A stretch of 40,794 nt of DNA from NCBI RefSeq assembly GCF_900609065.1, contig NZ_UXAU01000042.1, forward strand, positions 1-40,794. The letters run 5' to 3'. Made by a program: the position numbers and the translations under genes. A model generated the notes under the pieces. It ran no database searches and had not been told where the DNA came from. It was given only the letters and a program-made list of their open reading frames with translations. Every line of letters starts with the position of its first letter. The stretch's first letter is position 1. Source of the stretch: Arthrobacter ulcerisalmonis (GTDB taxonomy: Bacteria; Actinomycetota; Actinomycetes; Actinomycetales; Micrococcaceae). Below, one piece after another: positions 16,835 through 25,344 of the stretch.

Positions 16835-17562
16835 GTACTTCCGCAGCCATCTACCGGACCTCGATTGCGCACGTCCGGACCACGCCGCTGACCAACAAGT
16901 TCACCTACCGCAGCTACAGCTGGTTTGTGGATATTGACCATCTTCCGCAGCTGCCGCGCCTGCTGCGGCCGCTGGCGGTCTTCCGGCCGGCCGACCATCT
17001 CGGTGACCCCAATGGAACCCTCCGCGGCAACGTGGAAACGTTCCTGCGGGCCCAGGGAATCGACGTCGACGGCGGCCGCATCACCATGTTGACCAGCGCC
17101 CGCGTCCTGGGGCACGTCTTCAACCCGCTGACCCTGTTCTGGTGCCACGCGCCTAACGGGGAGCTGCGGTGCGTGATTGCGGAGGTCCACAACACCTACG
17201 GCGAACGCCACTGCTACGTCCTCGAGACGGACGAACAGGGCCGGGCCAGCGTACCGAAGGCCTTCTATGTTTCCCCGTTCAACGACGTCTCTGGCGACTA
17301 TCGGATGAAGTTGCCCGAACCGTCGGACCGGCTGGCGGTGGCAATCGTCCTGGAGCGCCAAGACCAGCGGCCCTTCATCGCCACCATGGACGGCACCCGC
17401 AGCCCGGCCAGCACAGCAAACGTGCTGCGCGCCGCGGCCGCCGTTCCCTTGGCTCCCCTCCGGGTAGTCCTCCAAATCCACTGGCAAGGCATCAGGCTCT
17501 GGGCACGCAGGTTGCCCATCATCAAACGACCACACCACACCTCACAGGAGGCAGTTCAGTGA
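16831..17562 (+). CDS. DUF1365 family protein
   Basis: A 243-residue protein. The GTG at 16831 overlaps the upstream stop (GTGA). Family marks include YRTSIAHVRTTPLTNKFTYR at the N-terminus, the central VLGHVFNPLTLFWCH, AEVHNTYGERHCY, and KAFYVSPFNDVSGDY. DUF1365 proteins almost always sit between an FAD oxidoreductase and a CFA synthase homologue and are presumed to take part in the same lipid modification, but no activity is known. Its stop overlaps the next start by four bases, so production is tightly coupled. Confidence 0.9.
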   Translation: MSTSAAIYRTSIAHVRTTPLTNKFTYRSYSWFVDIDHLPQLPRLLRPLAVFRPADHLGDPNGTLRGNVETFLRAQGIDVDGGRITMLTSARVLGHVFNPLTLFWCHAPNGELRCVIAEVHNTYGERHCYVLETDEQGRASVPKAFYVSPFNDVSGDYRMKLPEPSDRLAVAIVLERQDQRPFIATMDGTRSPASTANVLRAAAAVPLAPLRVVLQIHWQGIRLWARRLPIIKRPHHTSQEAVQ

Positions 17563-18932
17563 CTATCACCGATGCAAACGGAACCGCAGCCGGCAGGCCC
17601 GGGGACAGGGGCGAGGTTCCCTACACCGTGCCGCAGCCGCCAGCCGTCATTGATGCAGGAATCTGGCCAGGCATCGCATCGGTGCCGTCAGGCTTCAAGG
17701 CCAGTGTGGCCGGCAAGGTTGCGGCCGGGATCTTCAAGGCAGCAGTCCGGCACCTGCCCTTGGAGGTCAGGTACCCGGACGGTGTGGTGCTTGGTTCCGC
17801 ACCCGCTGGCAGCCAGCCGCCGGTCATGACCATCAACCGGCCCGACGACTTCGCGAACCGGATGGGCGACAGCGGCCTGATCGGTTTGGGCGAGTCCTAC
17901 ATGGCAGGGGACTGGGACGCGGACAACCTCACGGCAGTGCTCGAGGTCTTTGCCGCCCGCGCCGGGACGTTGATTCCCGAGCCGCTGCAAAAGCTCCGTG
18001 CCCTGGTCTTGCCGCGGCAGCCACGCCGGGAACGCAACACCGTGGAGAACACCCGGTCCAACATTTCCCGGCACTACGACCTCTCCAACGAACTCTTCGC
18101 TACGTTCTTGGACTCCACCATGTCCTACTCCAGCGCGTTGTTCCCCGCTTCCGGTGCGGCCGTGAAGAACATGCCGTGGGACGGCTTCGCTGCCGCGCAG
18201 CAGGCCAAGATCGACCGCCTCCTGGACAAGGCCGACGTCGGACCCGGCACCAGGGTGCTGGAAATCGGCACCGGCTGGGGTGAGTTGGCCCTGCGCGCCG
18301 CCGCCCGCGGCGCCACCGTCTACTCCGTCACGCTTTCCAGCGAGCAGCAGGAGCTGGCCCGCCAGCGGGTTGCTGCTGCCGGCTACGCGGACGCGGTGAC
18401 CATCGAACTCAAGGACTACCGGGCCGTGGAGGGCGAGTACGACGCCGTCGTTTCGGTCGAGATGATCGAAGCTGTGGGGTACCAGTACTGGGCCACGTAC
18501 TTCCAGACCATTGAACGGGTGCTGGCACCAGGCGGGAAGGTGGCCATCCAAGCCATTACCATTGCCCACGACCGCCTGCTCGCCACGCGTTCCGGCTACA
18601 CCTGGGTGCACAAGTACATCTTCCCGGGCGGCGTGATCCCCTCCGTGCGTGCCATCGAGGAAGTCACGGAGAAGCAGACTGGGCTCCAGGTCCGCGAACG
18701 GCTGGCCATGGGCGAGCACTACGCCGAGACCCTCCGCCTCTGGGAAGAGCGCTTCATGGCGCGGCAGGATGAGGTCACAGACCTGGGATTCGACGCGATC
18801 TTCCAGCGCATGTGGCTGTTCTACCTCTGCTACTCCCGTGCTGGTTTCGCCACTGGCTACCTGAACGTCCAGCAGATTGTGTTGGACAGTCGGGTCTCAA
18901 CCGTTTCCCGCACGCCTGGAATGGGCGCATGA
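17559..18932 (+). CDS. Cyclopropane-fatty-acyl-phospholipid synthase family methyltransferase 1
   Basis: A 457-residue SAM-dependent lipid methyltransferase. The GTG at 17559 follows ACAGGAGG and overlaps the DUF1365 stop. The N-terminal part (to about 160) is the accessory lipid-binding domain (SGLIGLGESYMAGDWD). The catalytic domain begins at NISRHYDLSNELF, with SAM motif VLEIGTGWGELAL (about 233-245), SVEMIEAVG, HKYIFPGG and the C-terminal FYLCYSRAGFATGYLNVQQ. The His and Ile of HKYIFPGG, which hold the bicarbonate base in characterised enzymes, are present; the Cys usual in the YSCxYF motif is Ser (MSYSSALF). It adds a methylene or methyl group across the double bond of membrane phospholipid acyl chains. 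Confidence 0.92.
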   Translation: MTITDANGTAAGRPGDRGEVPYTVPQPPAVIDAGIWPGIASVPSGFKASVAGKVAAGIFKAAVRHLPLEVRYPDGVVLGSAPAGSQPPVMTINRPDDFANRMGDSGLIGLGESYMAGDWDADNLTAVLEVFAARAGTLIPEPLQKLRALVLPRQPRRERNTVENTRSNISRHYDLSNELFATFLDSTMSYSSALFPASGAAVKNMPWDGFAAAQQAKIDRLLDKADVGPGTRVLEIGTGWGELALRAAARGATVYSVTLSSEQQELARQRVAAAGYADAVTIELKDYRAVEGEYDAVVSVEMIEAVGYQYWATYFQTIERVLAPGGKVAIQAITIAHDRLLATRSGYTWVHKYIFPGGVIPSVRAIEEVTEKQTGLQVRERLAMGEHYAETLRLWEERFMARQDEVTDLGFDAIFQRMWLFYLCYSRAGFATGYLNVQQIVLDSRVSTVSRTPGMGA

Positions 18933-20167
18933 GCGGGGCGCTGGCAGGAACCATCGCCGATGTCCTCCGGCCCGTGGTGGGTGGGGAGTTGCCCGTCCGT
19001 CTGAAGGTGTGGGACGGGTCAGAGGCTGGCCCTCTGGACGCGCCGGTGGTGCTGCTGCAGAGTCCCGATGCGATCCGTCGCCTGCTGTGGGCGCCGGGTG
19101 AGCTCGGTGCTGCGCAGGCCTACGTCACGGGGGAGCTGGAGATCGAGGGGGACCTCAACTCGGCCCTCCAACAACTCTGGGAAGTGGTCCGGCAGCGCAA
19201 GCTGTCCGGCATCCGCCCCACACGGGCCATCGTGGCCGGTATTGGGAAGATCGCCAGGGCCGCTGGCGCGTTGGGGGCGCCACCGGCTCCGCCTGTCACA
19301 CAGGCCAAGGTCAAGGGACGGTTGCACAGCCTGCTCCGGGACCGGGCGGCCATCAGCCACCACTACGATCTCAGCAACGACTTCTACGAACTGATCCTCG
19401 ACCCGCAGATGGCCTACTCCAGTGGCTATTGGAGGGAGGAGGCCTCAGCTTCCTACGGTGTGGAGGACGCCCAGCGCGACAAGCTCGACCTCGTCTGCCA
19501 GAAGATTGGCCTCAAGCCAGGCATGCGCATGCTGGACATCGGCTGCGGCTGGGGATCCTTGAGCTTGCACGCGGCCCGGCACTATGGGGCCACGGTGGTA
19601 GGGGTAACCCTGTCGGTAGAGCAGAAGGCCTTCATCGATGCCCGGATCAAGGAGTACGGCCTTGAAGGCCAGGTGGACATCCGCGTGCAGGATTACCGCG
19701 AAATTCCCGACGGCCCCTTCGACGCTGTTGCCTCCCTTGAGATGGGCGAGCACGTAGGCCAGAAGAACTACCCGGTCTATGCCAAGGCGTTGTTTGGCAA
19801 TGTGGTCCCCGGTGGCAAAGTCCTGGTGCAGCAGATGTCCCGGCGCGGCAAACATCCTGGCGGTGGGCCGTTCATCGAGTCTTTCATTGCCCCAGACATG
19901 CATATGAGGCCCGTGGGGGAGACGTTGAGCTTCCTTGAGGGCGCTGGCCTGGAAATCGAAGGCGTGCAGGGGATGCGGCGGGACTACGTCCGCACCCTCG
20001 AAGCGTGGTACGCCACGTTCGAAGCCAATCAGGACAAAGCTGAGGCCATGATGGGCGCCGAGGTGGTCCGCGTCTGGCGGCTGTACCTGGTGGGTGCGCT
20101 CCGCAGTTTCGCGGAGGGCCGGATGGGTGTCGAGCAGATCCTGTGCAGCAGGCCTGAAGCCCTGTAG
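18929..20167 (+). CDS. CFA synthase family methyltransferase 2 (UfaA1-like)
   Basis: A 412-residue paralogue of the preceding gene, starting at the ATG at 18929 with an ATGA overlap. It has the same plan: an accessory domain with AAQAYVTGELEIEGDL, ISHHYDLSNDFYELILD, and SAM motif MLDIGCGWGSLSLHAA (about 201). The late segment differs: GGGPFIESFIAPDMHMRPVG replaces the HxxIFPGG region, and the C-terminus reads VVRVWRLYLVGALRSFAEGRMGV. Both features recall mycobacterial UfaA1, reported to make tuberculostearic (10-methyl) acid. The position of the bicarbonate-binding His is taken by Glu. A methyl-branching rather than ring-forming reaction is therefore an inference. A strong terminator follows. 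Confidence 0.88.
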   Translation: MSGALAGTIADVLRPVVGGELPVRLKVWDGSEAGPLDAPVVLLQSPDAIRRLLWAPGELGAAQAYVTGELEIEGDLNSALQQLWEVVRQRKLSGIRPTRAIVAGIGKIARAAGALGAPPAPPVTQAKVKGRLHSLLRDRAAISHHYDLSNDFYELILDPQMAYSSGYWREEASASYGVEDAQRDKLDLVCQKIGLKPGMRMLDIGCGWGSLSLHAARHYGATVVGVTLSVEQKAFIDARIKEYGLEGQVDIRVQDYREIPDGPFDAVASLEMGEHVGQKNYPVYAKALFGNVVPGGKVLVQQMSRRGKHPGGGPFIESFIAPDMHMRPVGETLSFLEGAGLEIEGVQGMRRDYVRTLEAWYATFEANQDKAEAMMGAEVVRVWRLYLVGALRSFAEGRMGVEQILCSRPEAL

Positions 20168-20183
20168 CTGGACTGTATTTCCC

Positions 20184-20234
20184 GCGGCCCCTGCCTGCTC
20201 TGGATCCTGTCCAGACCAGGCAGGGGCCGCTTTT
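20184..20234 (+). terminator. Rho-independent terminator of the lipid operon
   Basis: GCGGCCCCTGCCTG (20184-20197) pairs perfectly with 20217-20230. An inner TCTGG/CCAGA stem (20199-20203 with 20211-20215) lengthens it, and TTTT follows at 20231-20234. This is a textbook intrinsic terminator 16 bases after the stop. Confidence 0.92.
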
Positions 20235-20329
20235 GCGTGGGCACTACATGTGGTGTCCGGGACCTGGATCACACCCACGTCCGACACGCCGAAAATCACG
20301 ACACGCGGAGTGTGGAAATGTGCGTAAGT

Positions 20330-20405
20330 CCATCCACAGGATGTGGACAGGGAGGGCTTAATCACCGGAAATCCGGCCATTTAAGCACCCTCATCCTGTG
20401 GATTA
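20330..20405. promoter_or_regulatory. DnaA-box-like sites and an inverted repeat upstream of nrdH
   Basis: Three sites near the DnaA consensus TTATCCACA/TTGTCCACA occur within 76 bases: CCATCCACA (20330-20338), TGTGGACAG (20342-20350, reverse) and TGTGGATTA (20397-20405, reverse). The last two each differ from a consensus 9-mer by one base. In addition ATCCACAGGAT (20332-20342) recurs inverted as ATCCTGTGGAT (20393-20403). DnaA control of ribonucleotide reductase is known in E. coli (nrdAB); for this clade it is a hypothesis. Confidence 0.4.
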
Positions 20406-20431
20406 AAACTGCCTGGAATGACATACTTGTA

Positions 20432-20510
20432 ATACATCATCTAGGGGTCGCTTCGGCCGGTCCCCACAAGATGTAGTATCGATCTACGGATTGAGCAGTA
20501 CATCTAGAGA
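20432..20510. promoter_or_regulatory. Three phased NrdR-box-like sites at the nrdHIE promoter
   Basis: Sixteen-base sites start at 20432 (ATACATCATCTAGGGG), 20464 (CCACAAGATGTAGTAT, reverse orientation) and 20495 (GCAGTACATCTAGAGA). Sites 1 and 2 match at 12 of 16 positions when site 2 is read in reverse complement. The start-to-start distances are 32 and 31 bases, three helical turns, as in known NrdR box pairs. A likely -10 element TAGTAT (20474-20479) overlaps site 2. NrdR is the ATP/dATP-sensing repressor of ribonucleotide reductase genes, so repression when dNTPs are plentiful is expected. Confidence 0.6.
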
Positions 20511-20532
20511 CTTATTTAAGGGGATCGGCATC

Positions 20533-20778
20533 ATGACCGTCACGGTTTACACGAAGCCAGCTTGCGTGCAGTGCAATGCAACCTACCGGGCACTGGACAA
20601 GAAGGGCATTGTCTACCAGAGCGTTGATATTTCCCAGGATGCGGAGGCGTTGGAGCGCCTCAAGAGCCTTGGCTACATGCAGGCTCCCGTCGTGGTCACG
20701 GACCAGGATCACTGGTCAGGATTCCGTCCGGACAAGATCGCTGAACTCGCCGAATCGGCCGTCTCTTCGGTCGCCTGA
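20533..20778 (+). CDS. nrdH: NrdH glutaredoxin-like redoxin
   Basis: An 81-residue thioredoxin-fold protein that re-reduces the class Ib ribonucleotide reductase. The redox motif CVQC is at residues 11-14 (TKPACVQCNATYRAL). The C-terminal WSGFRPDKI segment is the NrdH-specific feature that favours thioredoxin reductase over glutathione as electron source. The start is the ATG at 20533, nine bases after AAGGGG. An upstream in-frame ATG at 20491 falls inside the NrdR box region and was rejected. It is the first gene of nrdH-nrdI-nrdE; nrdI begins 40 bases after its stop. Confidence 0.95.
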   Translation: MTVTVYTKPACVQCNATYRALDKKGIVYQSVDISQDAEALERLKSLGYMQAPVVVTDQDHWSGFRPDKIAELAESAVSSVA

Positions 20779-20818
20779 TTTGCCCTTGCACCACCAGCAC
20801 TGAACCGAGGTACCTTCC

Positions 20819-21268
20819 GTGGCAGCCCTAGCTGTAGACGCCACCGTTACTGACAGTGCACTCATCTGCTTTTCCTCCTCTTCGGAGAACACCTTGAGGT
20901 TTGTCCGGAAACTGGGCATGGATTTCGCCCGGCTTCCGTTGTACGCCAAGGAAGCACCACTGCTTGCCACTCAACCGTTCGTGCTGGTTCTGCCAACGTA
21001 CGGCGGAACAGGTGGGGAGGGATCGGTGCCCAAGCAGGTCATCCGGTTCCTGAACGAACCCCGCAACAGGGAACTGTTGCGGGGAGTCATTGGGGCCGGC
21101 AACACGAATTTCGGGGACAACTACTGCCTGGCTGCTGACATTGTGGCCGCCAAGTGCAAAGTCCCGCATTTATACAATTTCGAACTCATGGGAACTCCAG
21201 AGGACATTTCCAGGGTCAGAACAGGATTGGAGACGTTTTGGACACGACTGTCGCAGACTCGGAGTTAG
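20819..21268 (+). CDS. nrdI: NrdI flavodoxin-like ribonucleotide reductase maturation protein
   Basis: A 149-residue FMN protein that supplies the oxidant for assembling the dimanganese-tyrosyl radical cofactor of NrdF. FMN phosphate-loop residues are in [13 protein letters not shown]. The family motifs [21 protein letters not shown] and [19 protein letters not shown] are intact. The GTG at 20819 follows GAGG by about eight bases. It overlaps nrdE by 31 bases at its 3' end, so translation is coupled. Confidence 0.93.
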   Translation: MAALAVDATVTDSALICFSSSSENTLRFVRKLGMDFARLPLYAKEAPLLATQPFVLVLPTYGGTGGEGSVPKQVIRFLNEPRNRELLRGVIGAGNTNFGDNYCLAADIVAAKCKVPHLYNFELMGTPEDISRVRTGLETFWTRLSQTRS

Positions 21269-23439
21269 CAACGGGGGGAGTCGGCTCCCTGCCGGCGGCC
21301 GCCGTCGACAAGGCCGGAATGCCTGCCGCCTACAAGGGCTTGGGGTATCACGAGCTTAACGCGATGCTGAATCTGTACGGTCCCAACGGCGAGATCCAGT
21401 TCGAAGCCGACCGCGAGGCGGCGCACCAGTACTTCCTGCAGCACGTGAACAACAACACCGTGTTCTTCCATGACCTGGAAGAGAAGCTCGAATACCTGGT
21501 GAAGAACGAGTACTACGAGCGCGAAACGCTGGATCAGTACACGATGAACTTCATTCGCGAGCTCTACAACCGCGCGTACAAGAAGAAGTTCCGCTTCGAG
21601 ACCTTCTTGGGCGCGTTCAAGTTCTACACCTCGTACACGCTGAAGACTTTTGATGGCAAGCGCTTCCTGGAGCGTTACGAGGATCGCGTGTGCATGGCTG
21701 CCTTGCACCTGGCCCGTGGCGACGAGGAACTTGCCATGCAGATGATGGACGAGATCATCGAAGGCCGCTTCCAGCCGGCTACCCCCACCTTCCTGAACGC
21801 TGGCAAGAAGCAGCGCGGCGAGTTGGTTTCGTGCTTCCTGCTCCGCATTGAAGACAACATGGAGTCGATTGGCCGGTCCATCAACTCGGCACTGCAGCTG
21901 TCCAAGCGCGGCGGCGGCGTGGCGTTTGCGCTGACCAACATCCGCGAGGTGGGCGCACCCATCAAGCAGATCGAGAACCAGTCTTCGGGCGTCATCCCCG
22001 TGATGAAGCTTCTCGAGGACAGCTTCTCCTACGCCAACCAGCTCGGTGCCCGCCAAGGTGCCGGCGCAGTGTACCTGCACGCGCACCACCCGGATATCTA
22101 CCGTTTCCTTGATACCAAGCGGGAGAACGCGGATGAGAAGATCCGGATCAAGACCCTTTCGCTCGGCGTCGTGATCCCGGACATCACGTTTGAGCTGGCC
22201 AAGAAGGACGAGGACATGTACCTGTTCTCGCCGTACGACGTTGAGCGCGTCTACGGGATGCCGTTCTCTGACGTCTCGGTCACCGAGAAGTACTACGAGA
22301 TGGTGGACGATTCCCGGATCAAGAAGACCAAGATCAAGGCCCGCGAGTTCTTCCAGACCCTCGCCGAGATCCAGTTCGAGTCCGGTTACCCGTACATCAT
22401 GTTCGAGGACACGGTGAACCGGGAGAACCCGATCGAGGGCAAGATCATCATGTCCAACCTGTGCTCTGAGATCCTCCAGGTCTCGCAGCCCACCACGTAC
22501 AACGATGACCTGTCCTACGAGCAGACCGGCAAGGACATTTCCTGCAACCTGGGTTCGCTGAACATTGCCAAGACCATGGACAGCCCGGACTTCGGCCTGA
22601 CCATTGAGACGGCTATTCGGTCCCTTTCTGCGGTGTCGGACATGTCCAACATCACCTCGGTGCCTTCTATCGCCAAGGGCAACGATCAGAGCCACGCCAT
22701 CGGCCTGGGCCAGATGAACCTGCACGGCTACCTGGCCCGCGAGCGGGTTCACTACGGTTCGGAAGAGGGGTTGGACTTCACCAACATCTACTTCTACTCC
22801 GTGGTTTACCACGCGGTGCGCGCTTCCAACCAGCTGTCCATCAAGACCGGGCAGACCTTCGGTGGCTTCGAGAACTCCAAGTATGCCTCCGGTGAGTTTT
22901 TCGACAAGTACACGGACCGGGAATGGCTGCCGCAGACGGAGAAGGTGGCGGAGCTCTTCAAGGGCATCCACATTCCCACGCAGGAGGACTGGCGTGCGCT
23001 GAAGGCGTCCGTCATGGAGCACGGTATCTACAACCAGAACCTGCAGGCTGTCCCGCCCACGGGTTCGATCTCCTACATCAACAACTCCACCTCCTCGATC
23101 CACCCGGTGGCGTCCAAGATCGAGATCCGCAAGGAAGGCAAGCTGGGCCGCGTCTATTACCCGGCGCCGTACCTGACCAACGACAACCTGGAGTACTACC
23201 AGGACGCGTACGAGATCGGCTACGAGAAGGTCATCGACACCTACGCTGCCGCCACCCAGCACGTGGACCAAGGCCTCTCGCTGACGCTGTTCTTCAAGGA
23301 CACCGCCACCACCCGCGACATCAACAAGGCCCAGATCTACGCGTGGAAGAAGGGCATCAAGACCATCTACTACATCCGTCTGCGCCAGCTCGCGCTGGAA
23401 GGCACGGAAGTGGACGGCTGCGTCAGCTGCATGCTGTAA
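21238..23439 (+). CDS. nrdE: Class Ib ribonucleoside-diphosphate reductase, alpha subunit
   Basis: The catalytic subunit that reduces ribonucleoside diphosphates to deoxy forms. With the TTG start at 21238 (GGAG five bases upstream) it has 733 residues, close to mycobacterial NrdE. A start at the ATG at 21319 would give 706. Key features are [19 protein letters not shown] (active-site Cys), [57 protein letters not shown], and the C-terminal shuttle cysteines in DGCVSCML. There is no N-terminal ATP-cone, as expected for class Ib. NrdF is encoded downstream but not directly adjacent; about 620 bp of small ORFs and hairpins lie between. Confidence 0.97.
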   Translation: MDTTVADSELATGGVGSLPAAAVDKAGMPAAYKGLGYHELNAMLNLYGPNGEIQFEADREAAHQYFLQHVNNNTVFFHDLEEKLEYLVKNEYYERETLDQYTMNFIRELYNRAYKKKFRFETFLGAFKFYTSYTLKTFDGKRFLERYEDRVCMAALHLARGDEELAMQMMDEIIEGRFQPATPTFLNAGKKQRGELVSCFLLRIEDNMESIGRSINSALQLSKRGGGVAFALTNIREVGAPIKQIENQSSGVIPVMKLLEDSFSYANQLGARQGAGAVYLHAHHPDIYRFLDTKRENADEKIRIKTLSLGVVIPDITFELAKKDEDMYLFSPYDVERVYGMPFSDVSVTEKYYEMVDDSRIKKTKIKAREFFQTLAEIQFESGYPYIMFEDTVNRENPIEGKIIMSNLCSEILQVSQPTTYNDDLSYEQTGKDISCNLGSLNIAKTMDSPDFGLTIETAIRSLSAVSDMSNITSVPSIAKGNDQSHAIGLGQMNLHGYLARERVHYGSEEGLDFTNIYFYSVVYHAVRASNQLSIKTGQTFGGFENSKYASGEFFDKYTDREWLPQTEKVAELFKGIHIPTQEDWRALKASVMEHGIYNQNLQAVPPTGSISYINNSTSSIHPVASKIEIRKEGKLGRVYYPAPYLTNDNLEYYQDAYEIGYEKVIDTYAAATQHVDQGLSLTLFFKDTATTRDINKAQIYAWKKGIKTIYYIRLRQLALEGTEVDGCVSCML

Positions 23440-23460
23440 TCAACCAATATAGGTTGATTA
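23437..23460 (+). terminator. AT-rich hairpin overlapping the nrdE stop
   Basis: TAATCAACC (23437-23445, containing the nrdE stop codon) pairs with GGTTGATTA (23452-23460) around a six-base loop. It is AT-rich in a GC-rich genome and weak as a terminator. A role in 3'-end processing or attenuation is equally possible. Confidence 0.45.
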
Positions 23461-23500
23461 TTAACTAACGAATTCTTTCAGGCTTTGCAAATTTTAAAAG

Positions 23501-23534
23501 CTTGAGGGGTCGTGCACTAACACGACCCCTCAAG
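23501..23534. terminator. 14-bp perfect hairpin downstream of nrdE
   Basis: CTTGAGGGGTCGTG (23501-23514) pairs perfectly with 23521-23534 around CACTAA. On the plus strand the bases after it are GAAAGTCC, without a U-run. On the minus strand the stem is followed by CTTTTAAAATTT, so the T-rich side faces the wrong way for nrdE. It is probably a plus-strand transcript end or processing site despite this. Confidence 0.6.
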
Positions 23535-23597
23535 AAAGTCCCGGAAACGAGACAGTTCCAAGTTATTGCCTGGACTGTTGAGTTTACAGGAGTTGTC

Positions 23598-23644
23598 GGC
23601 CTTCTGTCGAAGGCCCTCCTCCCGGGCATAGCTCCGGGAAGGAG
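23598..23644 (+). promoter_or_regulatory. Tandem hairpins that bury the ribosome binding site of the 19-codon ORF
   Basis: A first stem GGCCTTC-TGTC-GAAGGCC (23598-23615) is followed at once by CTCCT+CCCGG (23616-23625) pairing with CCGGG+AGGAG (23634-23644) with one bulged A. The 3' arm contains the GGAAGGAG ribosome binding site of the ORF starting at 23654. The fold would therefore block its translation unless it is opened. Confidence 0.5.
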
Positions 23645-23653
23645 TTGATAGTC

Positions 23654-23713
23654 ATGGCCACTGTACGTCGTACGATTCGCCGCACTATCCGCATCACGAT
23701 CCGCCCCGTTTAG
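23654..23713 (+). CDS. 19-residue basic repeat peptide (putative small ORF)
   Basis: The ORF MATVRRTIRRTIRITIRPV (19 residues) is preceded by a strong GGAAGGAG site nine bases before the ATG. After MA it is four tandem units T-[V/I]-R-x, with six arginines and no acidic residue. The codons differ between repeats (CGT CGT, then CGC CGC; ACT and ACG alternate). This suggests selection on the peptide or an old duplication rather than a recent DNA slippage. No function is recognised; RNA/DNA binding or membrane activity would fit the charge. It lies between nrdE and another tiny basic ORF. Confidence 0.5.
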   Translation: MATVRRTIRRTIRITIRPV

Positions 23714-23757
23714 GGCGAGTATGCATCCGTACAACTCAACAGGAAGGAGAAAATATC

Positions 23758-23856
23758 ATGGCAAAGGGTTCTTACCGAAGCGCCAAGACCGGTCGTTACG
23801 TGACGCCAAAGTACGGCAAGTCGCATCCGTCGACCACCGTCAAGGAATCGAAGTGA
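23758..23856 (+). CDS. 32-residue conserved basic small protein
   Basis: MAKGSYRSAKTGRYVT followed by PKYGKSHPSTTVKESK is a complete 32-codon ORF with a very strong AGGAAGGAGA site seven bases upstream. The RSAKTGRYVT...P.TTVKES pattern is familiar from small basic proteins of unknown function found widely in bacteria, so this is very likely a real gene. It has many Lys/Arg residues and would be unstructured or nucleic-acid-binding. It ends just before a terminator hairpin, so it may form a small unit with the 19-codon ORF, separate from nrdF. Confidence 0.75.
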   Translation: MAKGSYRSAKTGRYVTPKYGKSHPSTTVKESK

Positions 23857-23872
23857 CATCGTCGCTTTGAGG

Positions 23873-23906
23873 CCACGCGGGTCCACGAAAGTGGGCCCGC
23901 TTGTGG
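23873..23906 (+). terminator. Terminator after the small-ORF block
   Basis: GCGGGTCCAC (23877-23886), a GAAA tetraloop, and GTGGGCCCGC (23891-23900) form a 10-bp stem with one G-U pair. It can be extended by CCAC/GTGG across a TT bulge. It separates the small ORFs from nrdF. The following 150 bases before nrdF contain a TTGACG element near 23935 but no convincing spaced -10. Confidence 0.75.
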
Positions 23907-24023
23907 TGCTTAAGCTTGTGAAGCCGACAAATCTTGACGCCTTGTTATGAAGGTTACATGGCACCAGATGCAGACCGTTGGGGGCCTTAAAGACGCTACG
24001 ATTGGTATTCAACCGCTGGATAA

Positions 24024-25034
<1,011 letters not shown>

Positions 25035-25075
25035 TCCTTCGCCGCCAGTCAGGTTGAGATCTGCTTAAAGAGGCA

Positions 25076-25111
25076 AGTGGGCCCTGCACCTTCAAAGGTG
25101 CAGGGCCCACT
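25076..25111 (+). terminator. Terminator after nrdF
   Basis: The strand 25076-25092 (AGTGGGCCCTGCACCTT) is perfectly complementary to 25095-25111, an almost uninterrupted 17-bp palindromic stem with a minimal loop. It also lies 15 bases from the end of the converging minus-strand gene and probably ends both transcripts. Confidence 0.9.
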
Positions 25112-25125
25112 AGCTTGTCCAGGAG

Positions 25126-25344
25126 CTACCAATCCCTGCTGACGCGTTCACGAAGCTCTTCAGTCTGTTTCAACACTTTCGCTGCGGCGGGGGAGACTGT
25201 GACGGTTTTTCCGCCCCGCGATTTCAACACCACGGTTACATACTGTCCACTCGCAGCATCTCGGGAAGCCGCAGTTGCAGGGCTCCTGATGGCTGGCTTG
25301 GACGTGGTGAAGGACTTCTTGGCCCTACCTGGGATCACTGACAC
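25126..25344 (-). CDS. Small basic hypothetical protein
   Basis: A 72-residue lysine/arginine-rich protein, last of a three-gene minus-strand set. It contains SRDAASGQYVTVVLKSRGGK and ends with a charged helix KVLKQTEELRERVSRDW. The ATG at 25344 lies inside the 3' end of the preceding gene (20-base overlap). The RDAASGQYVT stretch loosely resembles the RSAKTGRYVT motif of the small protein between nrdE and nrdF, but this is a weak similarity. Function unknown. Confidence 0.55.
   Translation of the reverse strand: MSVIPGRAKKSFTTSKPAIRSPATAASRDAASGQYVTVVLKSRGGKTVTVSPAAAKVLKQTEELRERVSRDW

Noticed and set aside
21265..23271. A 668-codon open frame on the minus strand opposite nrdE
   Set aside because: It is the antisense shadow of a highly conserved, GC-rich gene. 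The translation is full of Val/Leu/Arg/Gly with no family motif, and nrdE is certain.
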